Shown piece after piece: positions 7,180 through 13,844 of a DNA stretch of 13,844 nt. Position 1 is the stretch's first letter. Each line of letters starts with the position of its first letter. The position numbers were made by a program, and so were the translations under genes. Origin of the DNA: Nitrosomonadales bacterium (GTDB lineage Bacteria; Pseudomonadota; Gammaproteobacteria; Burkholderiales; Gallionellaceae); contig JACREA010000039.1 of NCBI GenBank assembly GCA_016218465.1, forward strand, positions 1-13,844. Reading direction: 5' to 3'. A model generated the notes under the pieces. The model was given only the letters and a program-made list of their open reading frames with translations. It did no database searches and was not told the DNA's origin.

Positions 7180-9447
7180 ATGTCCATCGACATGAGCCAG
7201 TTTTACCAGGTCTTTTTTGAAGAGTCCGCAGAACATCTCGCAAGCATGGAAAGCCTGCTGGTCTCGCTCGATCTGGAGGCGCCTGACGCAGACCAGTTAA
7301 ATGCCATTTTTCGCGCGGCACATTCTATTAAAGGGGGTAGCAGCACCTTCGGTTTTACCGACATGGCTGAAGTGACGCATATTCTGGAAACACTACTGGA
7401 CCGTATCAGAAAAAATGAAATCGCCATTACACGCGAAATGGTGGATGCTTTCCTGGAAGCAGGTGATGTACTGCACGGGTTACTGGAAGCGCACCAGAAT
7501 GGGAACATTGCCGACGAGTCAGCATCGATTTCAGTCTGTGCCAAATTGAAGCGATTATCCGGCAACCACGCTGAAACCAGCAATCAAAAAGAAAATGACG
7601 CGCCAAGAGTGCCGCAACGCCTCTCTTCCCACAAAGCCCCGGGCAATCCGCGACCTGCAAAAACAGGGGCAGCGGCCACAGCACAAAGCCCTTCCGTGCA
7701 ACATGTATACCAGATTGAGTTTGCAAAAACACGCACGGCGTTTCCCAGCAAAGCACATCTCGATAACCTGATAGAAGATTTGGGCAATCTTGGCAAGATT
7801 AAAAATAAAAAGATAACCGCCAATACCGTGGCGCTATCCTTGTCCACGTATGCCTCCGAAGCGGATTTGCGGGAGATTTTTTCGTTCTTCCTGAAACCGA
7901 AACAGCTGAAAATCAAGCGTACAGGCGATGCGGCGCGCGGCAGATCGACTGCTGACCAAGAATACGGTTTCTTCGATAAACCCGATGCGATCAGATCGGA
8001 TGTGGAAAATGAGCAGGGTTACGGCTTTTTCAAAGAACCCGACGCGATCAGGTCGGATGTAGAGAACCTGCAGGGCTACGGATTCTTCAAAGAGCCCGAT
8101 GCAATCAGGTCGGACACGGAAAATATGCTGGGATACGGTTTTTTCGATGAGACAAGAAAACAACCATTGCCGCCCATGCCAGAAGCGGCCAATCAGCAGG
8201 AAGAAATTACCCCGCATCGCCGCGCAGAAGATATTGTCCCATTGCGCCGCGCTACTGACAATCCGGCGACTGCTTTCGGGGGTGATACCTCCATCCGCGT
8301 CGGTGTTAGCAAAGTCGACAAAATGATCAACCTGGTAGGCGAGCTGGTGATAACCCAAGCCATGCTGGCTGAAACCGTATCCAGCATGGATCAGGTATTG
8401 CACGAGCGCCTCGTCAACGAGCTTGCGCAACTCGAGCGCAACACGCGCGACTTGCAGGACTCTGTCATGTCGGTGCGCATGATGCCGATCAATTTCGTGT
8501 TCAGCCGCTTCCAGCGCGTAGTGCGCGACAGCGCGGTCAAACTCAACAAAAAGGTGCAACTTAAAATCATTGGTGAGGGCACCGAGCTGGACAAGGGGCT
8601 GATTGAAAAAATCAGCGACCCGCTCAACCACATGGTGCGCAATAGCCTGGATCACGGCATCGAATTGCCGGAAACGCGTATTGCCAGGGGAAAAGACCCG
8701 CAGGGCACTATTACTCTGCGTGCCGCGCATCAAGGAGGCAATATAGTCATCGAGGTGTCCGATGACGGAGCGGGTTTGAATCGGGAATGGATACTCGCCA
8801 CAGCCAGAAAAAAGGGCATGCAAGTCAGTGATGGCATGAGCGATAACGAAGTATGGCAACTGATTTATGCACCCGGTTTTTCCACCGCTACCATCGTTTC
8901 AGATGTTTCCGGGCGCGGCGTCGGCATGGATGTGGTCAAGAAAAATATCGAAAGCATCGGTGGCCGTGTAGAGGTTGTCTCGCATTTCGGGCTGGGTTGT
9001 ACCATTACCGTCCGTCTGCCTCTGACGCTGGCAATCCTGGACGGAATGTCCATCGCTGTGGGTGACCAGATTTACATTATCCCGCTCAGCTTTATCATCG
9101 AGTCCTTCCAGCCGAAGGCAGGCGACATCAATGGGATCAGCGGAAAACAAGGGCAAGTGGTACATGTACGCGGAGAATATCTGCCTGTGATCGAACTACA
9201 TAAAATTTTCAACATCCAGACCAAAATCACTGATCCTACCGAAGGTATGCTGGTTATGCTGGAAACAGAAGGCAAGAAAGTTGCATTGTTCGTGGATGAA
9301 TTGGTAGGCCAGCATCAAGTTGTAATCAAGAGCCTGGAAACCAACTACCGCAAAGTGGATGGCGTATCAGGCGCCACGATCATGGGAGATGGACGTGTTG
9401 CCATGATTATGGACGTGGGCGCGCTCGTTAAGCTGGCGCAACAATGA
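7180..9447 (+). CDS. cheA: Chemotaxis histidine kinase CheA
   Basis: A 755-aa kinase that phosphorylates CheY and CheB in response to receptors. Order: HPt (about 1-110) with His48 in AAHSIKGGSS; a variable linker; a small alpha/beta domain about 176-247 that could be a P2-like response-regulator binding domain; a linker repeat array 262-324; dimerisation domain from about 370; HATPase with N-box HMVRNSLDHGIE (Asn488), G1 DDGAG (528-532) and G2 GRGVGMDVV (from 578); and a C-terminal CheW-like domain from about 615. All catalytic boxes look intact, and there is no receiver domain, unlike the kinase in the left block. GAGAGAAG just upstream of ATG 7180 is a good ribosome site. The linker with three full 19-residue repeats is unusual. 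Identity is very secure. Confidence 0.97.
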   Translation: MSIDMSQFYQVFFEESAEHLASMESLLVSLDLEAPDADQLNAIFRAAHSIKGGSSTFGFTDMAEVTHILETLLDRIRKNEIAITREMVDAFLEAGDVLHGLLEAHQNGNIADESASISVCAKLKRLSGNHAETSNQKENDAPRVPQRLSSHKAPGNPRPAKTGAAATAQSPSVQHVYQIEFAKTRTAFPSKAHLDNLIEDLGNLGKIKNKKITANTVALSLSTYASEADLREIFSFFLKPKQLKIKRTGDAARGRSTADQEYGFFDKPDAIRSDVENEQGYGFFKEPDAIRSDVENLQGYGFFKEPDAIRSDTENMLGYGFFDETRKQPLPPMPEAANQQEEITPHRRAEDIVPLRRATDNPATAFGGDTSIRVGVSKVDKMINLVGELVITQAMLAETVSSMDQVLHERLVNELAQLERNTRDLQDSVMSVRMMPINFVFSRFQRVVRDSAVKLNKKVQLKIIGEGTELDKGLIEKISDPLNHMVRNSLDHGIELPETRIARGKDPQGTITLRAAHQGGNIVIEVSDDGAGLNREWILATARKKGMQVSDGMSDNEVWQLIYAPGFSTATIVSDVSGRGVGMDVVKKNIESIGGRVEVVSHFGLGCTITVRLPLTLAILDGMSIAVGDQIYIIPLSFIIESFQPKAGDINGISGKQGQVVHVRGEYLPVIELHKIFNIQTKITDPTEGMLVMLETEGKKVALFVDELVGQHQVVIKSLETNYRKVDGVSGATIMGDGRVAMIMDVGALVKLAQQ
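7963..8151 (+). repeat. 57-bp in-frame tandem repeat in the cheA linker
   Basis: Three full units of 57 bases (7963-8019, 8020-8076, 8077-8133) and a partial fourth (8134-8151) encode the 19-residue pattern YGFFxxPDAIRSDxENxxG, residues 262-324 of CheA. Copies differ mainly at third codon positions in the core (gatgcgatcagatcg, gacgcgatcaggtcg, gatgcaatcaggtcg). This suggests the protein sequence has been kept while the DNA drifted. The array lies between the P2-like domain and the dimerisation domain. Confidence 0.93.
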
Positions 9448-9475
9448 GGGGATGTATATCTCCCGATTCTTTTTT
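9448..9475 (+). terminator. Possible weak terminator after cheA
   Basis: Directly after the cheA stop, GGGGAT (9448-9453) can pair with ATC-T-CCC (9458-9464), with one bulged T and a 4-base loop. Six T residues follow at 9470-9475. The stem is short and the T-run is offset by five bases, so termination would be partial at best. Confidence 0.4.
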
Positions 9476-9677
9476 CAGGCTTAAGCATTACTTTGTAATG
9501 AGTAATTTAATTATGCAAGCACCCGCTCTGCCGGGGTTCACAAGTGTTTGACCTGTGCGGCGGTCGTGCAAGGCAAAGTTAAAATTTAGCGACATTATTT
9601 CCTTACACTGAGAGGTGGAAGGAGTGCAAACCAGCCGTCGGCTTTGCTGGTGGTAATTTAACTTATTGGGGGAAGTC
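9476..9677. promoter_or_regulatory. Intergenic leader of the NIT-receptor gene
   Basis: About 200 bases without a convincing gene. A small perfect hairpin CATTAC-TTT-GTAATG lies at 9486-9500. A second possible hairpin lies at 9631-9650 (CCAGC / GCTGG, with AGCC / GGCT nested inside). TACACT at 9604-9609 could be a -10 box, but no good -35 is found 16-18 bases upstream. GGGGGA at 9668-9673 is a strong ribosome site for ATG 9678. The length of the gap suggests the receptor has its own promoter. Confidence 0.35.
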
Positions 9678-11726
9678 ATGAAATTTTTCAATGAACTGAA
9701 GTTGAGAACAAGATTGATAATGATTATTCTTTTACCAATAATGTGCTTCATATACTTTTCGATTGATAGCATCCTTGAAAAGAATTCCGTTTCCGTTGAA
9801 ATGGAGAAGCTGGAGGTTCTGGCCGATGTATCAGTCAAGATCGGTAATCTCGCCCACGAATTGCAAAAAGAACGAGGTATGACAGCGGGTTTTCTGAATA
9901 GCAAGGGAGTCAAGTTTGCCAGCGAATTACCTGTACAACGTAATGAAGCGGACAAGAGAAACGATGAGCTAAAACTGAAAATAAATGAGCTCAATTTAAG
10001 CCAGTTTGGCACCTCTATGAAGCATACTATTTCCGATGCGGTTAATAGTTTGGATGAGCTCACTGCTAAACGTAATGCTGTCTCTGCTCAGGCAACGACT
10101 TCCCAGGAAGCAATCGGCTATTACACCAAAGTAATCGGTAAGTTGATCGATGTTCCGAATCGGGCGCCAACTCTTAGTGGCGATATCGAAACATTGCGGC
10201 ATTCTTCCGCATATGCGTCCATGTTGATGGCCAAGGAACGCACCGGCCGGGAGCGTGCGGTGCTTACGGGTGTATTTGCAGCCGACAAATTTTCAATGGA
10301 AAATATTGCAAGCTTTATTTCAAACCGCGCTGAACAGGCAGCCCATGAGGAAGCATTTGAGACTTACGCCCTTGATGAGCAAAAGCAGTTCTATAAAAAC
10401 AAAGTCAGCGGGCAGGCAGTAGATGAAGTGTCGCGAATCGAAAAGACCGCATTGGAAAAAGCACGGGATAACAGCTTGGGCATCGACAGCGGGCACTGGT
10501 TTAATGTGATGACCGAGAAGATAAACCTGCAAAAGGAAGTCGAAAATAAACTGGCAGACGATTTACTTAAGGTCACCAAAAAGCATAAGAACGAAGCGCA
10601 TACCTTGATGTATGTATATCTCGCAGCCTCGATTGCGGGATTGCTGATAACGCTATTCTTCGCCCAGTATATGATTCGTTTGCTGTTGAACCAGATCGGC
10701 GGAGAGCCGGATTATGCTGCATCGATTGTGAAGCGTATTGCTACCGGTGATCTCACTGTTGCGGTCGAGACCAAGTCAGGCGACAAGTCGAGCCTGCTGT
10801 TTGCGATGAAACACATGAGTCAAAGCCTCACCGGTATCGTCAGCGATGTGCGCAGCTCAACCGAATCTATTACCACCGCATCACATGAAATCGCGTCGGG
10901 CAACGCCGATCTGTCGCAGCGCACCGAAGAACAAGCCTCCAGTCTGGAAGAAACAGCCTCCAGCATGGAAGAACTCACCTCCACTGTGAAGCAGAATGCC
11001 GAGAACGCCAGGCAAGCCAACCAACTGGCCAACAATGCTTCGGATATTGCGGTTAAAGGCGGCCATGTCGTTGGCGACGTGGTGCATACCATGGCATCGA
11101 TCAGCGACAGCTCGAAGAAGATTGTGGACATTATCTCGGTGATTGACAGCATTGCCTTCCAGACCAATATTCTTGCCCTGAATGCAGCCGTGGAAGCAGC
11201 GCGCGCCGGTGAGCAGGGACGCGGCTTTGCAGTGGTAGCAGGCGAAGTGCGCAACCTGGCGCAACGTTCTGCCGCCGCTGCCAAGGAAATCAAGAGCCTG
11301 ATAGACGATTCGGTAAGCAAAGTGGATGTGGGCTCCAAACAAGTTGACCAGGCCGGCGAGACCATTAACGAGATCGTTAATGCGGTTAAACGCGTCACCG
11401 ACATCATGGCCGAGATCTCAGCTGCTTCCAACGAACAGAGTGCTGGGATCGAGCAAGTTAATCAGGCGATCACACAGATGGATGAAGTGACCCAACAGAA
11501 CGCCGCGCTGGTGGAAGAAGCCGCTGCTGCCGCCGAATCATTGGAAGAGCAAGCGCTCAATTTGAAAGCGGCGATGAGTATATTCAAGCTGGATGAAATT
11601 GAAGGCACACGAACAGTCGCTGCCAAACCTGCAACTTCGCAACACGCTGTAACCGCGATTGCACCAGTCAAAGATCGCAAGCTTGCCATAGCCAGGGAAG
11701 ATGAGGACGACTGGAAGGTCTTTTAA
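9678..11726 (+). CDS. Methyl-accepting chemotaxis receptor with nitrate/nitrite-sensing (NIT) type sensor domain
   Basis: A membrane chemoreceptor of 682 aa. TM1 is about residues 13-32 (LIMIILLPIMCFIYF). The periplasmic part has the NIT hallmark HELQKERGMTAGFLNSKG followed by an LPVQRNEADKRNDEL-type helix; NIT domains in the nitrate-sensing proteins NasR and NasS/NarX-related sensors bind nitrate or nitrite, so this is the likely ligand class. TM2 lies near YLAASIAGLLITLFFAQYM, followed by IGGEP and a HAMP domain. Methylation helices are visible (ASSLEETASSMEEL and a second near VEEAAAAAESLEEQA). The tip IAFQTNILALNAAVEAAR (from residue 492) matches E. coli Tsr. The C-terminus DDWKVF is an xWxxF peptide that docks CheR/CheB. 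ATG 9678 follows GGGGGA; the in-frame TTG at 9666 is less likely. The 5' part is visibly more AT-rich than the signalling part. Confidence 0.93.
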   Translation: MKFFNELKLRTRLIMIILLPIMCFIYFSIDSILEKNSVSVEMEKLEVLADVSVKIGNLAHELQKERGMTAGFLNSKGVKFASELPVQRNEADKRNDELKLKINELNLSQFGTSMKHTISDAVNSLDELTAKRNAVSAQATTSQEAIGYYTKVIGKLIDVPNRAPTLSGDIETLRHSSAYASMLMAKERTGRERAVLTGVFAADKFSMENIASFISNRAEQAAHEEAFETYALDEQKQFYKNKVSGQAVDEVSRIEKTALEKARDNSLGIDSGHWFNVMTEKINLQKEVENKLADDLLKVTKKHKNEAHTLMYVYLAASIAGLLITLFFAQYMIRLLLNQIGGEPDYAASIVKRIATGDLTVAVETKSGDKSSLLFAMKHMSQSLTGIVSDVRSSTESITTASHEIASGNADLSQRTEEQASSLEETASSMEELTSTVKQNAENARQANQLANNASDIAVKGGHVVGDVVHTMASISDSSKKIVDIISVIDSIAFQTNILALNAAVEAARAGEQGRGFAVVAGEVRNLAQRSAAAAKEIKSLIDDSVSKVDVGSKQVDQAGETINEIVNAVKRVTDIMAEISAASNEQSAGIEQVNQAITQMDEVTQQNAALVEEAAAAAESLEEQALNLKAAMSIFKLDEIEGTRTVAAKPATSQHAVTAIAPVKDRKLAIAREDEDDWKVF

Positions 11727-11779
11727 CCTCGCTATATTGTTTCAGCACAAGTAAAATGATATCTCGTGAATTTAGTTGA

Positions 11780-11908
11780 ATGTCTTGGGTTGATGACATG
11801 GGCGAAACAAATAACACCGTAGAAAAATCACTGGTGTTCGATCCAACACCCAGCTCTTCGCAACAAAAATTCGTTTGGGCAACTGTTGGGCAGGATGGAA
11901 ATCACTGA
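11780..11908 (+). CDS. Possible 42-aa small protein between the receptor and cheR
   Basis: A short frame from ATG 11780 to TGA 11906-11908, immediately preceded by an in-frame stop, starts MSWVDDMGETNN and ends WATVGQDGNH. An internal ATG at 11798 would give 36 aa. No good ribosome site precedes either start, and there is no membrane segment or known motif. In many betaproteobacterial clusters a cheW gene occupies this position, but this peptide shows no CheW signature. It may be a small adaptor, a gene remnant or chance. Confidence 0.25.
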   Translation: MSWVDDMGETNNTVEKSLVFDPTPSSSQQKFVWATVGQDGNH

Positions 11909-11916
11909 ATTATTAT
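11886..11916 (+). promoter_or_regulatory. Candidate promoter for cheR
   Basis: TTGGGC at 11886-11891 and TATTAT at 11911-11916 resemble sigma-70 -35 and -10 boxes but with a long 19-base spacer. A start near 11923 would give a leader of about 66 bases that includes the terminator at 11945-11971. Weak evidence only. Confidence 0.2.
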
Positions 11917-11944
11917 GTGTAGATTTGAAGTTTTTTAGACAACA

Positions 11945-11971
11945 CCCCGCAGCAGGCTGCGGGGTTTTTTT
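11945..11971 (+). terminator. Strong intrinsic terminator upstream of cheR
   Basis: CCCCGCAG (11945-11952) pairs perfectly with CTGCGGGG (11957-11964) across a 4-base loop, and seven T residues follow at 11965-11971. A-T closure at 11944/11965 can extend the stem. This is a textbook Rho-independent terminator on the + strand. It would end the receptor transcript, but it finishes only 17 bases before the cheR start codon, so a cheR transcript begun upstream would have to read through it. Confidence 0.92.
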
Positions 11972-11988
11972 ATGCAATTTGGGATGCC

Positions 11989-12864
11989 ATGAGTTCTAAC
12001 CTTCAGTCTGTCGATGGCCATGATCGCGAGTTTGTATTCACCAAGGAAAATTTTGAGCGTATATGCCGGCTAATCTATGAGCATGCAGGCATCTCGCTCA
12101 AGTCATCCAAGCAGCATATGGTGTATAGCCGCTTGGCGCGCCGCCTGAGAGTAAATGGATTGGATAATTTCAAGGATTATCTGGCGCTGCTGGAAAGCGG
12201 GAATGAGGATGAATGGGAGGCCTTCGTCAATTCGCTTACCACTAATCTGACATCGTTTTTTCGTGAGCCGCACCATTTCCCGATACTGGCTGAGCATGTC
12301 ATCAAACAAAAAGGACAGCATCCTGTCTCATTGTGGTGTGCGGCAGCGTCTTCGGGCGAAGAGCCGTACTCAATTGCCATGACTATGGTAGATGCCTTTG
12401 GCAGTTTTGCGCCGCCAGTTACCATCGTTGCTTCTGATCTGGACACCAATGTGCTCGCCAAAGCAGAAGCGGGCGTTTATCCGATAGAGCGTATAGAAAA
12501 GCTTTCTGAGGCTGTAGTAAAGCGTTTTTTTCTCAAAGGTACGGGAGCGCAGGCAGGTTTTGTGCGAGTCAGGCCGGAGTTGCGCGCCATGATTACATTC
12601 CGGCAGGTGAATTTGCTCAGTCATGACTGGCAGATACGCGGCCCTCTGGATGTGATTTTCTGTCGCAACGTAATGATTTACTTTGACAAAGAAACGCAAC
12701 TCAAAATATTGCAACGATTTGCGCCATTGCTGCATCCAGACGGATTGGTCTTCGCGGGGCATTCGGAAAGTTTCCATAATGCCGCGCACTTGTTCAGATT
12801 GCGCGGTAAAACAGTCTATGAATTGGTAAAATCAAAACCTCGCGAACTTCAACATGCCAAATAA
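11989..12864 (+). CDS. cheR: CheR chemoreceptor glutamate methyltransferase
   Basis: A 291-aa cytoplasmic enzyme that methylates receptor glutamates using S-adenosylmethionine, the forward arm of adaptation. The N-terminal helical domain (about 15-95) contains YSRLARRLR and TTNLTSFFRE, features that contact receptor methylation helices. The SAM-binding fold contains CAAASSGEEPYS (117-128), the acidic strand VASDLDTNVL, and the conserved FCRNVMIYF motif (Cys225-Arg226-Asn227). The C-terminal part has GLVFAGHSESF. The length is typical. The NIT receptor just upstream carries a DDWKVF tail suited to docking CheR. GGGA at 11981-11984 is a usable but close ribosome site for ATG 11989. It appears to head a cheR-cheD-cheB unit. 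Assignment is secure. Confidence 0.97.
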   Translation: MSSNLQSVDGHDREFVFTKENFERICRLIYEHAGISLKSSKQHMVYSRLARRLRVNGLDNFKDYLALLESGNEDEWEAFVNSLTTNLTSFFREPHHFPILAEHVIKQKGQHPVSLWCAAASSGEEPYSIAMTMVDAFGSFAPPVTIVASDLDTNVLAKAEAGVYPIERIEKLSEAVVKRFFLKGTGAQAGFVRVRPELRAMITFRQVNLLSHDWQIRGPLDVIFCRNVMIYFDKETQLKILQRFAPLLHPDGLVFAGHSESFHNAAHLFRLRGKTVYELVKSKPRELQHAK

Positions 12865-12904
12865 TTTATCGCCTTAGTAATTGGGCGGGAAGGGTTTTTC
12901 AGGT

Positions 12905-13519
12905 ATGACCGAGCATGGCTTTGAAGAAGTTCTATCGCCGCACCTGTATTTTGACAGGGAGCATAATATCGAGGCGGCCAAGATATTACCCGGCGAATAT
13001 TATGCAACTGGGCGGGATATGGTGCTGGTCACCGTGCTTGGCTCCTGTGTTTGCGCTTGCATACGTGACAGAACCAGCGGAATCGGCGGCATGAACCACT
13101 TCATGTTGCCGGAAAGCGGGCAGGATCGTAGCAATCCGCTCGGCGAATCGGCGCGTTATGGCACTTACGCCATGGAAATACTGATCAACCAGCTGCTCAA
13201 GATGGGTGCGAAACGCAGCAATTTCGAAGCGAAAGTGTTTGGCGGCGCTTCGGTGTTGCGTGGTTTCACCGTCAATAATGTAGGCGAACGTAATGCGGAA
13301 TTCGTGCAGCAGTTCCTCAAGACGGAAAAAATTACAATCGCCGCACAGGACCTGCTCAATATTTTTCCGCGCAAGGTATATTACTTTCCCGCTACCGGGT
13401 TGGTGAGAGTGAAGAACCTTAAACAGGTGCATAACGATACGATCATCAGCCGCGAAGCTGAATACAATACACGCCTGCATTATTCCAAGCTGGAAGGAGA
13501 CGTGGAGTTGTTTGGTTGA
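12905..13519 (+). CDS. cheD: CheD receptor glutamine deamidase
   Basis: A 204-aa protein that deamidates receptor glutamines to glutamates, opening sites for methylation. The CheD signature is clear: VLGSCVCACI with the likely catalytic Cys48, and GGMNHFMLP with His65; the 17-residue Cys-His spacing matches Thermotoga CheD (Cys27, His44). An upstream Thr43 fits the third catalytic position. KVFGGASV and GERNAEFV are further family motifs. The C-terminus reads GDVELFG, similar to the GDIELF tail of the protein at 5765-6631. I chose ATG 12905, which follows a GGGAAGGG stretch; an in-frame TTG at 12881 would add eight residues. It begins 40 bases after cheR, in the usual cheR-cheD-cheB order. 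Confidence 0.96.
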   Translation: MTEHGFEEVLSPHLYFDREHNIEAAKILPGEYYATGRDMVLVTVLGSCVCACIRDRTSGIGGMNHFMLPESGQDRSNPLGESARYGTYAMEILINQLLKMGAKRSNFEAKVFGGASVLRGFTVNNVGERNAEFVQQFLKTEKITIAAQDLLNIFPRKVYYFPATGLVRVKNLKQVHNDTIISREAEYNTRLHYSKLEGDVELFG

Positions 13520-13571
13520 TCGGGGCGATTGCGACAGAGTTTCAAGCTGGTTTATCAGAGTATAAGCAAAC

Positions 13572-13844
13572 ATGAAAAGTCATAAAATCAAGGTGCTGGT
13601 GATTGATGACTCCGCGCTGATTCGTAGCGTGATGAAAGAGATTATCAACCGCGAAAAAGATATGGAGTGCGTAGGTGCGGCTCCTGATCCGCTGGTCGCG
13701 CGCGAGATGATCAAGGCGCTCAATCCGGATGTGCTGACACTGGACGTGGAAATGCCCAAGATGGACGGGCTGGATTTTCTGGAAAGGTTGATGCGCCTTC
13801 GTCCAATGCCGGTATTGATGGTTTCAACGCTGACGGAACGAGGC
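13572..13844 (+). CDS. cheB: CheB methylesterase, N-terminal receiver part (runs off the right edge)
   Basis: The first 91 codons of CheB, the phosphorylation-activated methylesterase/deamidase that opposes CheR. The receiver domain begins KVLVIDDSALIRSVM, with acidic residues Asp12-Asp13 and phospho-acceptor Asp58 in TLDVEMPKMDGLDFL. The visible part ends at VSTLTERG, the point where CheB proteins approach the end of the receiver domain; the linker and esterase domain lie outside the window. The sequence style and position directly after cheR and cheD make CheB far more likely than another response regulator. No clear ribosome site is visible before ATG 13572. It starts 52 bases after cheD. 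Confidence 0.92.
   Translation, partial: MKSHKIKVLVIDDSALIRSVMKEIINREKDMECVGAAPDPLVAREMIKALNPDVLTLDVEMPKMDGLDFLERLMRLRPMPVLMVSTLTERG

Noticed and set aside
7963..8151. Regular 57-base repeats as a CRISPR array
   Set aside because: The repeats are contiguous without spacers, in frame, and diverge at third codon positions, so they are coding repeats.
7834..8859. 341-aa minus-strand frame opposite cheA
   Set aside because: It is antisense to the conserved CheA kinase domain and linker repeats; its internal repeats are just the reverse reading of the 57-bp units.
9574..9600. CAAAGTTA as a flagellar sigma-28 -35 box upstream of the NIT receptor
   Set aside because: The sequence 11 bases downstream does not resemble GCCGATAA.
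12881..12904. TTG start extending CheD by eight residues
   Set aside because: ATG 12905 has a purine-rich ribosome site inside this stretch and gives a normal CheD N-terminus.

Overview
This window is a dense block of chemosensory (chemotaxis-type) signal-transduction genes, all read on the + strand. Moderate GC, the cheR-cheD-cheB order, a CheA with YGFF-type linker motifs and a receptor with an IGGEP sequence after its second membrane segment suggest a betaproteobacterium, possibly a freshwater Gallionellaceae/Nitrosomonadales-like organism. That placement is inference from protein style only; no taxonomic marker gene is present.

Left block (about 1-5517): the tail of an unidentified gene, then a CheW-domain coupling protein with a duplicated helical N-terminus, a membrane receptor with two HAMP-like segments and a divergent signalling tip, and a 958-residue hybrid kinase (degenerate HPt, HPt, kinase core, CheW domain, receiver). 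The set PilI-like / PilJ-like / ChpA-like matches the type IV pilus-associated (Tfp) class of chemosensory systems.

Right block (about 5765-13844): a small membrane-anchored coiled-coil protein carrying a CheZ-like D-x3-Q motif, CheY, a classical CheA with a four-copy YGFF linker repeat, a receptor with a nitrate/nitrite-sensing (NIT) type sensor and canonical tip, then cheR, cheD and the 5' part of cheB, which runs off the right edge. In the expected scheme the NIT receptor controls CheA through a coupling protein, CheA phosphorylates CheY and CheB, and CheR, CheB and CheD adjust the receptor. No ordinary cheW lies in the right block; the spot between receptor and cheR holds only a 42-codon reading frame and a strong terminator.

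Non-coding points: a 10-bp inverted repeat plus T-run surrounds the assigned start codon of the hybrid kinase; a bulged 11-bp hairpin and tandem repeats precede cheY; a strong intrinsic terminator ends only 17 nt before cheR; smaller hairpins follow cheY and cheA. No tRNA, rRNA, insertion sequence or CRISPR array was seen. The most unusual items are the candidate membrane-tethered CheZ-like phosphatase, the repeat-expanded CheA linker, the duplicated N-terminal helix of the coupling protein, and the altered trimer-contact residues in the first receptor.
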